From Pseudoxanthobacter soli DSM 19599 (GTDB lineage Bacteria; Pseudomonadota; Alphaproteobacteria; Rhizobiales; Segnochrobactraceae): a stretch of DNA of 64,000 nt. Under the pieces are notes generated by a model that had not been told where the DNA came from, made no database searches, and saw nothing but the letters and a program-made list of their open reading frames with translations. Both the position numbers and the translations under genes were made by a program. The stretch covers positions 62,001 to 126,000 of the forward strand of contig NZ_FRXO01000007.1 in the NCBI RefSeq assembly GCF_900148505.1, given 5' to 3'. This document shows, one piece after another, positions 28,024 to 35,454 of this stretch (positions within the stretch are counted from its first letter, which is position 1; each line of letters begins with the position of its first letter).

Positions 28024-29400
28024 ATGCGGACCTTGATACACGGCGGCTATCTGATCACGATGAAGGACGGCAAGGCCGATGTCGTCACCGACGGTGCCAT
28101 CGTCATCGAGGGCGACCGGATCGCGGCGGTCGGTGGCGACATCGACATCGCCGTCGAGAAGACGCTCGCCGACGAGGTGATCGACGCCCGTGGCCGCGCG
28201 ATCCTGCCGGGCTTCGTCAACACCCACACCCACGTCGCCGGCGCGCTTTCGAAGGCGCTGACCGAGGACGTGCCAACCTTCGGCGGACCGTTCCGCATCG
28301 CGCTCGGCATGCACGAGAACGTCATCACCCCGGAAGACATGCTGCTGCCGGGTATGGTGCATGCCATCGAGATGCTGAAGACCGGCACCACCACCATCAA
28401 CGAATGCTGGTGGAACCAGCCGCAATCGGCCCGCATCGTCGAGGCGACCGGCCTGCGCGGCATCGTCGCCTCGGAAATCCGCGAGGTGGATTCCTCCCGC
28501 ATCGGCTTCGGCCGCTATGAGCGGGAGTGGGACCAGAGCCTGGTCGAGAAGGGCGTGGACGAGGCCATCGACCTTCTGGAGAACTGGCACGGCAAGGCCA
28601 ACGGCCGCATCACCTGCCGCGTCGCGCCGGACGGGCCCGACCGGCTGCGGCCGGAGACGATGGGCCGGCTCGGCGAACTCGCCCGCAAGTATGGCGTCGG
28701 CCTCCACACCCACCTCTGCGCCGTGCCCGGCGAGAACGAGTTCATGCTGAAGCTGTGGGGCAAGAAGTCGATTCCGCTGCTGCGCGATCTCGGCATGCTC
28801 GGCCCGGATTTCATCGGCGCCCACTGCGTCTACATGGACGACGAGGACATCGAGATCATGGTGGAGACCGGCGCGTGCATGTCGCACACCGCCTATCTCT
28901 GCGGCAAGCGCGGCTATTATCCGCCGATCAAGAAGATCTACGATGCCGGCATGAACGTCGCGCTCGGCTCCGACTGGCTGTCGAACGACATGTTCAACGT
29001 GATGCGCGCCGGCATCCTGATCGCGCGCGTGCTGACCGGCGGCGTGGCGATCCGCGATGCCGAGGACGTGCTGCGCATGTCGACCTATGACGCCGCGAAA
29101 TGCCTCGGACTGCTCGACGAGGTCGGTTCGCTGGAGACCGGCAAGAAGGCCGACGTCATCCTGGTGGACATGACGACGTCTTGGGTCAATCCGCTGCGCG
29201 TGCAGAACATCGTGACGAACCTCGTCTACAACGCCAACGGCGGCGATGTGACCCATGTGTTCGTCGACGGTGAATGTCTCGTCGCCGACAAGCAGTTGAA
29301 GAAGCTCGACGAGCGCGAGCTGATCGCCGAGGCGCAGAAGGTGGCCGAGGACGTGTGGCGGCGTTCCGAATATCTGTTCGCCGCCGAGGGCAGGCCGTAA
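28024..29400 (+). CDS. amidohydrolase-superfamily deaminase/chlorohydrolase (SsnA/MtaD/TrzN type)
   Basis: Metal-dependent hydrolase of the cytosine/guanine/SAH-deaminase and triazine-hydrolase group, 458 residues. Metal ligands are His68 and His70 (NTHTHVAG), His230 region (GLHTHL), His267 (GAHCVY) and Asp317 (GSDWLS); His288 also lines the site. AAGGAG lies before ATG 28024. It follows the Liv-type importer and would deaminate or dechlorinate the imported ring compound. With a nucleoside hydrolase and an IPNS-like dioxygenase next door, a purine or pyrimidine base is the best guess; an s-triazine or adenosyl compound is possible. Confidence 0.88.
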   Translation: MRTLIHGGYLITMKDGKADVVTDGAIVIEGDRIAAVGGDIDIAVEKTLADEVIDARGRAILPGFVNTHTHVAGALSKALTEDVPTFGGPFRIALGMHENVITPEDMLLPGMVHAIEMLKTGTTTINECWWNQPQSARIVEATGLRGIVASEIREVDSSRIGFGRYEREWDQSLVEKGVDEAIDLLENWHGKANGRITCRVAPDGPDRLRPETMGRLGELARKYGVGLHTHLCAVPGENEFMLKLWGKKSIPLLRDLGMLGPDFIGAHCVYMDDEDIEIMVETGACMSHTAYLCGKRGYYPPIKKIYDAGMNVALGSDWLSNDMFNVMRAGILIARVLTGGVAIRDAEDVLRMSTYDAAKCLGLLDEVGSLETGKKADVILVDMTTSWVNPLRVQNIVTNLVYNANGGDVTHVFVDGECLVADKQLKKLDERELIAEAQKVAEDVWRRSEYLFAAEGRP

Positions 29401-29416
29401 TCGCTCGGCTGACGTG

Positions 29417-29450
29417 CGTTTCGACCGGGTTGGCACATCCGGTCGAAGCG
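29417..29450. terminator. bidirectional stem-loop between convergent genes
   Basis: CGTTTCGACCGG and CCGGTCGAAGCG form a 12-bp stem with one G-T pair and a ten-base loop. It lies between the amidohydrolase and the convergently transcribed sugar dehydrogenase, where a shared terminator is expected. Confidence 0.55.
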
Positions 29451-29482
29451 CCCGGACCGTCGAATGCCGGGCTGCGGCGGCG

Positions 29483-30682
29483 TCAGCTCTTCCCGGGTGT
29501 CAGCCGCAGCAGCCGGCCGTCCTCGGAATCCTCGATCAGCCAGACCGCGCCGTCCGGCGTGACGGCGACGTCGCGGATTCGGTTGCCGAGATCCCAGCGG
29601 TTGACCTCGCGGCCGGAACCGTCCGCGTCGACCGTGACGCGGACGAGGGCGGTGGCGGCGAGGCCGCCGATCAGCGCAGACCCGCGCCACTCGGGAAACA
29701 TCCGGCCCTCGTAGAACACCAGCCCGGCGGGCGCGATCACCGGCGTCCAGTAGACGGCGGGGGCGGCGAACTCCGGGCGGGTGTCGTGGTCCGGGATCGG
29801 CGTGCCGTCGTAATTGTCGCCGTTCGAGACGATCGGCCAGCCATAATTGCGCCCGGGCAGGATGAGGTTCAGTTCGTCGCCGCCGCGCGGGCCCATCTCG
29901 TGCAGCCAGAGCCTGCCGTCGGGCGCGAAGGCGAGGCCGTAGGGATTGCGGTGTCCTTCGCTCCACGTCTCGGCACGCACGCCGCCGGCCGAGGCGTTGG
30001 GGTTGTCGGCCGGGGTGGAGCCGTCGAGGTTGAGCCGCAGCACCTTTCCGAGCGGCAGGTCGGGGTTCTGGGCGGTCTCCGGCCTCATGCGGTCGCCGAC
30101 CGTCAGAAACAGGTGCTGCCCGTCCGGCGAGAACGCGATGATGCCGCCGGGCTGGCCGCCGCTGCCGGCCGGTCCCTGCCGCCACAGCGTCGTGAGGTCG
30201 GCGAGGCGCAGGCTGGTCTCGCTGCCGGCGAGCCGGGCGCGGGCGAGCACCAGCCCGCCGCCGCCGGATGTCGGCTCCACATAGGTGAAATAGACCGTTC
30301 GGTCCGTTGCGAAGCGCGGCGAGATCGCCATGTCGAGCAGGCCGTTCTGGCCGCCATAAAGCACCTTCGGCACGCCGCGGACCTCATGCCGCGTGCCCTG
30401 CTGGGTCACGAGATAGAGGCGGCCCGGCTTCTCGGTGATGAGAAGGCGGCCATCCGGCAGAACGGCGATCGCCCAAGGCGACGAGAAGGTCGCCACCGGC
30501 GTCACCTTGAACGGGCGCTCGGCATCCGGCTTGTTGGTGCCCGCGTTGACCGAGCGGACCGGGGTCTGCGCCGAGGCGGACCCGGCGGCCACGAGGGAAG
30601 GCACGGCGATGCCGAGGGCTACGGCGAGCTTGATCGCGAGAGCGGTGCGACACTTGAGAGCGGTGCGAGACTTGGCGGACAA
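29483..30682 (-). CDS. PQQ-dependent aldose sugar dehydrogenase (Asd/YliI type)
   Basis: Secreted soluble quinoprotein that oxidises aldoses, 399 residues. A signal peptide ends near residue 38 (GSASA-QTP). A six-bladed beta-propeller of the GSDH family follows, with the first blade PWAIAVLPDGRLLITEKPGRL, catalytic-region GQNGLLDMAISPRF and GHRNPYGLAF. TTG 30682 is the most upstream start with a full signal peptide and GGGAGC before it. PQQ synthesis genes are not in the window. It is transcribed alone or behind the small ORF at 30726. Confidence 0.88.
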   Translation of the reverse strand: MSAKSRTALKCRTALAIKLAVALGIAVPSLVAAGSASAQTPVRSVNAGTNKPDAERPFKVTPVATFSSPWAIAVLPDGRLLITEKPGRLYLVTQQGTRHEVRGVPKVLYGGQNGLLDMAISPRFATDRTVYFTYVEPTSGGGGLVLARARLAGSETSLRLADLTTLWRQGPAGSGGQPGGIIAFSPDGQHLFLTVGDRMRPETAQNPDLPLGKVLRLNLDGSTPADNPNASAGGVRAETWSEGHRNPYGLAFAPDGRLWLHEMGPRGGDELNLILPGRNYGWPIVSNGDNYDGTPIPDHDTRPEFAAPAVYWTPVIAPAGLVFYEGRMFPEWRGSALIGGLAATALVRVTVDADGSGREVNRWDLGNRIRDVAVTPDGAVWLIEDSEDGRLLRLTPGKS

Positions 30683-30725
30683 CAGGCGTGCTCCCTCTAT
30701 GGCCCTGATGCGGCGGGCGACGCGA

Positions 30726-30986
30726 CTATCGGCGACATGGGGGGCAACGCAAAGCCCCGATCCGGCGATCCATCACCGTTGTGTCCGCGCTGCCGGCGGC
30801 CGGCGCATTTCCTGGGATTGTTAAGAAAAAAGAAACCAAGCGTTTGAATCCAGTGCAAATTCTGGCTTGATGAAGCAAATTCTTCGCATCGATATAGGCC
30901 GAAATAACGGTCTCTTTGCGCCATTTCAGACCAAGCGAATGCGTCTCCTTGATTGCGACATAAATCCGGTGCAGATTTTCCGCCAT
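30726..30986 (-). CDS. possible small protein, unrecognised
   Basis: An 86-codon frame starting MAENLHRIYVAIKE with CGGAG six bases before the ATG. It lies in a locally AT-rich patch and uses codons with lower third-position GC than its neighbours. The first 50 residues look protein-like (amphipathic helices); the last 30 look like random GC-rich readthrough, so the gene may be truncated or not real. It is divergent from the small gene at 31015. I recognise no family. Confidence 0.3.
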   Translation of the reverse strand: MAENLHRIYVAIKETHSLGLKWRKETVISAYIDAKNLLHQARICTGFKRLVSFFLTIPGNAPAAGSADTTVMDRRIGALRCPPCRR

Positions 30987-31014
30987 CGCCGCTCCGAACT
31001 GTAGGAGACGGATT

Positions 31015-31287
31015 ATGTCGAAACCTAATCGCGCGACCCTGATCATCGGCCATGACGCCGCTATTCCGGTCGAATACGACATCGAATTCAAGTTTTCGGA
31101 TCAAGATGACAGCCTGAGCCGTGGCACCGTGTTTGGCGACTTTGAAGCGCTCTACAATGCCGTCGGCCGGAAGGATGTATTCCTCGACATGGACAATGTC
31201 CGCATGAGGATCGTCGTCCACTCCCCACCCGATGGTCACGGTGCACCGTTCACCAACCATGGTGTTGTCGGCCCCACGGAAGGTTAG
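31015..31287 (+). CDS. small hypothetical protein
   Basis: A 90-residue soluble protein, with TAGGAGACGG ahead of the ATG and two terminator-like hairpins after the stop, which supports a real gene. The sequence has alternating beta-like segments (ATLIIGHDAAIPVEYDIEFK and MRIVVHS) and an acidic middle. There is no signal peptide or membrane helix. I do not recognise the family. It lies at the edge of a lower-GC patch (about 30790-31150) that may have been acquired. Confidence 0.6.
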   Translation: MSKPNRATLIIGHDAAIPVEYDIEFKFSDQDDSLSRGTVFGDFEALYNAVGRKDVFLDMDNVRMRIVVHSPPDGHGAPFTNHGVVGPTEG

Positions 31288-31292
31288 CCATC

Positions 31293-31344
31293 GGCCGGAT
31301 CAGCATATCCGGCCTCTTTCCGCGCCCTGAAGCTTCGCTTCAGG
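31293..31344 (+). terminator. two tandem terminator hairpins
   Basis: Hairpin one: GGCCGGAT/ATCCGGCC, six-base loop, followed by TCTTTCC. Hairpin two: CCTGAAGC/GCTTCAGG with loop TTC (31326-31344), followed by a modest T-rich stretch. Both lie within 60 bases of the small gene's stop codon. Confidence 0.7.
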
Positions 31345-31360
31345 CGCCTTGTCCGCTTTT

Positions 31361-31940
31361 CTCTCATTCTGGAAACGCGGCGTGCCGGCAACGACCGGCG
31401 CGATCGGATATGGCTTGGGCGGTCGCCCGTATTCGTGCGGCGCCGCCACGGCTGCATGATGACGGAGCCGCTCGTGCGCGCCCCGTCATGCGCCTGACGG
31501 AGACGCCTCCCCTGAAATGCCCCGCGGCGATCGTCACATTTCAGCCGGAGCGTCGTTCCGACAACATCCCCCACGACCTACACTTTCGAGCACCCGCACG
31601 GTCCAGCCGGCTGTCAGTCCGCTTGCGGCCGGATGCCGTCTGTGCCGGGGCGATTTCACGTTGCGAGTTTCCACCCACCGCGCGAGCGCCGTGACGCGCG
31701 CCCTCCGGCATCGGGACGTTCCCTGTCCCGGCTCGGCGGCCTTTTGTCGGCGCTGCGCCCGTTCTCCGGCCGGTGGCCTTCGAAACCGGGCGGGCGGGTG
31801 TGGTGTTGTGGTATCACAACGGTGCCGTTCAGCGCGTGCAGGGTTGCGGCCCTGTTCCATGTTCCGAACGGCCACCGTTTTCGGTGCGCCGGGGCGACCC
31901 GGCGTGCCGATGCCCCGAGACCTCTGGCAGGGAATGCAGG
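31361..31940. promoter_or_regulatory. intergenic region with a 16-bp palindrome
   Basis: About 580 bases without a convincing gene before the FMN reductase. It holds GTTGTG-GTAT-CACAAC at 31805-31820, a perfect 6-bp-arm palindrome with the symmetry of a dimeric repressor site, roughly 120 bases upstream of the reductase start. No dedicated regulator adjoins it, so its owner is unclear. Nothing else stands out. Confidence 0.4.
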
Positions 31941-32507
31941 ATGAACAAGCTCAAGGTCGCCGTGATCGTCGGAAGCAACCGGCGGGACTCCATCAACCGC
32001 AAGCTCGCGGGAGCGCTGGTTCCTCTCCTCGGCGAGCGGGCCGACGCCGGGTTCGTGCAGATCGACGACCTGCCGATGTACAACGCCGATCTCGAGGGCA
32101 GCCGTCCGGAGACCGTGAACCGCTTCACGTCCGAAGTTGCGGCGGCGGATGCGATCCTCGTCGTCACGCCGGAACACAACCGGTCGCTGCCGGCGGTCTT
32201 GAAGAATGCCATCGACTGGGGCTCCAAGCCGTCCGACCACAATGTGTGGAAGGGTAAGGTCGTCGTCATCACCGGCACCTCCCCGGGTGCCATCGGCACC
32301 GCCGTCGGCCAGCAGCACCTGCGCCAGATCCTCGGCGACCTCGGCAGCCTCATCGTCGGCGGCGAGGCCTATATCGCTTTCAAGCCGGACCTGATCGGCG
32401 CGGACGGCCGGATCGCCATCGAGGGCACGCGCGCGTTCCTGCAGGCCTATCTCGACAATTTCCTGTCGATCGCCGGCAAGATCGCCGCTCCGGCCTCCGT
32501 CGCCTGA
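31941..32507 (+). CDS. NADPH-dependent FMN reductase (ChrR/AzoR-like quinone reductase)
   Basis: Flavodoxin-fold reductase, 188 residues, that passes two electrons from NAD(P)H to FMN, quinones, azo dyes or chromate. The FMN phosphate loop is GSNRRDSINRKLA near residue 11, and VTPEHNRSLPAVLKNAIDW near 75 is the family signature. ATG 31941 follows GCAGG. It converges with the LysR gene 12 bases downstream. Physiological substrate is uncertain. Confidence 0.9.
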   Translation: MNKLKVAVIVGSNRRDSINRKLAGALVPLLGERADAGFVQIDDLPMYNADLEGSRPETVNRFTSEVAAADAILVVTPEHNRSLPAVLKNAIDWGSKPSDHNVWKGKVVVITGTSPGAIGTAVGQQHLRQILGDLGSLIVGGEAYIAFKPDLIGADGRIAIEGTRAFLQAYLDNFLSIAGKIAAPASVA

Positions 32508-32519
32508 CGGGGGCCGGCC

Positions 32520-33428
32520 TCACTCCTCACCCTCTCCGCCCATGGCCGCCTGCGTCCGGCTTTCGCGGGCGACGGCGAGCCAGGCGCGGGCGGCATCGGA
32601 GAGATAGCCGCCCCGTCGCCAGATCATTGCCATGGTCCAGTCCGTGCCGGGTTCGTCCAGCGGAACGGCGCGGACGGCCGGATGCGCGCGCTGCGCCGCG
32701 ATCAGCCGCGGCAGGAACGCAACGCCGACGCCGGCGCCGGCCAGCGCCACCAGGAAGTCGATCTGGCTGCTGCGGGCCGCGATTTCCGGTTCGAATCCGT
32801 GCCGGCGACAGGCCTGGAACAGGATGCGGTTCAGGGCGAAACCCTGTTCGAACAGCAGGAACGGCAGGCCTCGCAGCCCGTCGAGACCGATCTCGTCGGC
32901 GTCTGCCAGCGGATGGCTGCGCTCGACGAGAGCGACCAGCGGCTCGCTGCGCATCTCCAGCCACTCGAACTCGTCGGCCACCGGCAGCAGCGAGGCCGCG
33001 AGGTCGACCTCGCCGGCGCGCAGGATTTCTTCGAGCCGGTCGCTGCCGTGCTCCACAAGCCGGATGTCGATGCCGGGATAAAGCTGGCGGTAGATCGCGA
33101 ACAGCGGCGCGAACAGGGTGCTGGAGCCGATCGGCGGAAGGCCCAGCCGCAGCGTCCCGCGCTTGAGGCCACGGATTTCGGCGAGCTCGGCCATCAGGTC
33201 GTCGCGGTCGGCGAGCAGCCGCAGGCCCCGGCGGTAGACCGCCTCGCCGGCCGCGGTCGGCGTGCTGCGGTGGCCGATGCGGTCGAGAAGCGGCATCCCG
33301 ACCTCTTCCTCGAGCTGTTTCACCGCCTTGCTGACCGCCGACTGCGTGGCGAACACGGTGCGAGCCGCCTGGGAGAAGCCCCCCTGGCGGACCACCTCGA
33401 CGAAGGCTCGGAGGGTCCTGAATTCCAT
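32520..33428 (-). CDS. LysR-family regulator, probable controller of the lrgAB/cidAB pair
   Basis: A 302-residue LysR protein from ATG 33428 (MEFRTLRAFVEV), with the HTH at about 17-36 (GFSQAARTVFATQSAVSKAV) and a LysR substrate-binding domain from about 90. It is divergent from an LrgA/LrgB operon across 87 bases. This is the same arrangement as cidR and cidABC, where the regulator responds to acetate or pyruvate overflow, so a similar role is likely. Longer starts up to 33464 exist but lack the family N-terminus. Confidence 0.88.
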   Translation of the reverse strand: MEFRTLRAFVEVVRQGGFSQAARTVFATQSAVSKAVKQLEEEVGMPLLDRIGHRSTPTAAGEAVYRRGLRLLADRDDLMAELAEIRGLKRGTLRLGLPPIGSSTLFAPLFAIYRQLYPGIDIRLVEHGSDRLEEILRAGEVDLAASLLPVADEFEWLEMRSEPLVALVERSHPLADADEIGLDGLRGLPFLLFEQGFALNRILFQACRRHGFEPEIAARSSQIDFLVALAGAGVGVAFLPRLIAAQRAHPAVRAVPLDEPGTDWTMAMIWRRGGYLSDAARAWLAVARESRTQAAMGGEGEE

Positions 33429-33515
33429 TCCTATTCCATACAGGAATGAAATGTAGTCGAACAAGTCGTTATAAGAATGGCCTGTCCGCGCCTATATTGG
33501 CGGCGGAGAAAAGCC

Positions 33516-34019
33516 ATGTCCCGTCGTCCTGCCCTTTCCGGTGCTCTGTCCCCTGTCCGTCGCGGTCTCATGCCGCGCCGCGCATCTCCCGTGCGCGTCG
33601 TCGGCGTTCGGCTGCGCCGTGCGATCCATCGCAGCCGCCTCGCGCAGATCGGCCTCCTGGTGATGTTCTGGCTCGCCGGGGATCTCGTCGTCGCGCTGAC
33701 GGGGCTTCCGCTGCCGGGCAGCATCGTCGGGCTGGCGCTCGCCTTCGCCCTTCTCGCGAGCGGACGGCTCAGCCTGTTCAGCGTGCGGCGCGGCGCGGAC
33801 TGGTTCCTGGCGCGGATGCTGCTGTTCTTCGTCCCGGCCGTTCTCGCCGTGATCGACCATCACGAGCTGTTCGGCCTCGTCGGGCTCAAGATCGTCGCCG
33901 TCATCGCCATCGGCACCGCAGCCGTCATGGCCACGACCGCGCTGACCGTCGACCTCTGCTGCCGCGGCGTTGTCCGCAAGGAGGAGACCGGCCATGATGC
34001 CGTCGTTTCCGGGCATTGA
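33516..34019 (+). CDS. LrgA/CidA-family holin-like membrane protein
   Basis: A 167-residue protein with a basic N-terminal tail and four hydrophobic helices. The family motif LPLPGSIVGLALAFALL lies in the second helix. GGAG eight bases before ATG 33516 decides the start; an in-frame ATG at 33570 would give a shorter tail. It overlaps the LrgB gene by 26 bases. CidA/LrgA proteins affect murein hydrolase activity, and recent work on the family also links it to pyruvate or acetate transport. Confidence 0.85.
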   Translation: MSRRPALSGALSPVRRGLMPRRASPVRVVGVRLRRAIHRSRLAQIGLLVMFWLAGDLVVALTGLPLPGSIVGLALAFALLASGRLSLFSVRRGADWFLARMLLFFVPAVLAVIDHHELFGLVGLKIVAVIAIGTAAVMATTALTVDLCCRGVVRKEETGHDAVVSGH

Positions 34020-34716
34020 GTTTCCCGTCGCCGCTGTCGGGCACGCGTTGTTCTGGTCGGCGGCGACCATCGGGCTCTATCTCGCCGCGAGCCGCCTGCA
34101 CAGCCGCTGGCCGCGCTGGTGGCTGATGCCGCTTGCGCTCGCGCCGGCCCTCCTTATCGCGCTGGTAACGGCGCTGCATGTGCGCTACCGCGACTATATC
34201 CAGGGCACAGGGTGGCTGGTGATGCTGCTCGGACCGGCGACGGTCGCCTTCGCGGTCCCGATCTACGAGCAGCGCGCGCTGATCCGCCGCCACTGGCCGG
34301 TGCTGCTGGCGGGGATGGTGGCGGGAAGCGCCACGGCGATGCTGTCGAGCTGGGCGCTCGCCACCCTCGTCGGGCTGGACGGAGCGCTGCGCCTGAGCCT
34401 GCTGCCGCGCTCGATCTCGACGCCGTTCGCGATGACGGTCTCGGGCGATATCGGCGGTATCCCCGATCTCACCGCGGTGTTCGTCGTGGCGACGGGCATC
34501 GCCGGCGCGGTGATGGGCGAGACGATGCTGGCGCGCCTTCACCTGCGCTCGTCGCTGGCGCGGGGCGCGTTGTTCGGTGTCGCCGCTCACGCGGCCGGAA
34601 CGGCCAAGGCCCACGAGATCGGCCCGACGGAGGGCGCCGTCGCCGGCCTCGTCATGGTGCTGGTCGGGCTGATGAACGTGCTCGCCGCCCCCGTGCTGGC
34701 GGGGCTGCTGCGCTGA
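33994..34716 (+). CDS. LrgB/CidB-family membrane protein
   Basis: A 240-residue partner of the preceding holin-like protein, with about six to seven helices. The LrgB hallmark LLPRSISTPFAMTVSGDIGG is followed by HAAGTAKAHEIGPTEGAVAG. AAGGAGGAG lies before ATG 33994 inside the end of the upstream gene. Together they would form the export or regulatory complex. Confidence 0.92.
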   Translation: MMPSFPGIEFPVAAVGHALFWSAATIGLYLAASRLHSRWPRWWLMPLALAPALLIALVTALHVRYRDYIQGTGWLVMLLGPATVAFAVPIYEQRALIRRHWPVLLAGMVAGSATAMLSSWALATLVGLDGALRLSLLPRSISTPFAMTVSGDIGGIPDLTAVFVVATGIAGAVMGETMLARLHLRSSLARGALFGVAAHAAGTAKAHEIGPTEGAVAGLVMVLVGLMNVLAAPVLAGLLR

Positions 34717-34729
34717 AGCGACGCTGCCC

Positions 34730-34749
34730 GAAGGCGCGGAATCGCCTTC
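34730..34749. terminator. stem-loop between convergent lrgB and vapC
   Basis: GAAGGCG/CGCCTTC form a 7-bp stem with a six-base loop, ending on the vapC stop codon. It is the only hairpin in the 31-base gap. Confidence 0.4.
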
Positions 34750-35146
34750 AAAGCCAGTTCTCGGCCCTCACGCCCGGCATCCGCGCGAATTCCCGCATGT
34801 TGTTGGTGACGACGATCAGTCCTTCACTGCGGGCATGGCCGCCGATCTGCATGTCGTGGGGGCCGCAGGGCGTTCCGGCCCGCTCCAGTTCCGCGCGCAC
34901 CTGCCCGTAATGCGCGGCCGCCTTGCCGGCGAACGGAAGCACCTCCAGCCGCGCCACGAAATGCGCGATCGCGTTCAGGTTCTCCACCCGCCGCGCCGAT
35001 TTCTCTGCGCCATAGTGGAGTTCGCCCAGCGTGATGCTGGAGATGCAGAGCTGTTCCGCCAGCGCGTTGAACTTCTCGCGCACGGCCGGCGGATAGGTCT
35101 TCATCACGTAGATGCAGATGTTGGTGTCGAGCATGTAGGTCAGCAT
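34748..35146 (-). CDS. vapC: VapC-type PIN-domain ribonuclease toxin
   Basis: A 132-residue PIN nuclease that in characterised VapC proteins cleaves tRNA or rRNA. Acidic residues Asp7 (MLDTNI), Glu42 (LGELHYG) and Asp98 (GPHDMQIGGHA) are in place, and the C-terminal TNNMREF carries Asn at the position of the fourth acidic residue. Its ATG overlaps the antitoxin stop (TGATG), so it is translated only with VapB. Catalytic residues look intact, so the toxin is probably active. Confidence 0.92.
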   Translation of the reverse strand: MLTYMLDTNICIYVMKTYPPAVREKFNALAEQLCISSITLGELHYGAEKSARRVENLNAIAHFVARLEVLPFAGKAAAHYGQVRAELERAGTPCGPHDMQIGGHARSEGLIVVTNNMREFARMPGVRAENWL

Positions 35147-35379
35147 CAGAACGACTCGCGGTCCTCCGCCGCGGGCTGCTCGCGCTCGGCCATGAAATCG
35201 TCGCTGACGCGCGGCCCGTTGAGGAAGAGATCGTCCCACCGCCTGCCCTGGGGCACGATTACCCGGCTGCGGCCGATCTTGAGGATATCGACCTGATGCA
35301 CGTCCTCAGGGAAGGCCACGGCCTTCGGCAGGCGGACCGCTTGACTGCGGTTGCTGGTGAACACGGTCGAACTGGTCAT
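35146..35379 (-). CDS. vapB: VapB-type antitoxin
   Basis: A 77-residue antitoxin starting at ATG 35379. It has an AbrB/SpoVT-like N-terminal DNA-binding fold with the family sequence SNRSQAVRLPKAVAFPEDV, then a VapC-binding tail (GRRWDDLFLNGPRV). It precedes the toxin with a one-base overlap. An imperfect ATAT-containing palindrome lies just upstream and is the likely autoregulatory site. Confidence 0.92.
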   Translation of the reverse strand: MTSSTVFTSNRSQAVRLPKAVAFPEDVHQVDILKIGRSRVIVPQGRRWDDLFLNGPRVSDDFMAEREQPAAEDRESF

Positions 35380-35397
35380 CGTCCCTGCTCCGCGACT

Positions 35398-35419
35398 GTG
35401 ATATTCAACTGGGATATAC
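35398..35419. promoter_or_regulatory. candidate vapB operator/promoter
   Basis: GTGATAT-(9 bases)-ATATAC is an imperfect inverted repeat in an AT-rich spot 19-40 bases upstream of the antitoxin start, where VapBC complexes normally bind. Confidence 0.45.
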
Positions 35420-35454
35420 GTACTCCCGGAGCCGGGAAGATGCAAGGATGCCGG

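Noticed and set aside
34748-35379. VapBC as a sign of a mobile island around 29-36 kb
   Set aside because: No integrase, transposase, tRNA or flanking direct repeats were found; a lone toxin-antitoxin pair is not enough.
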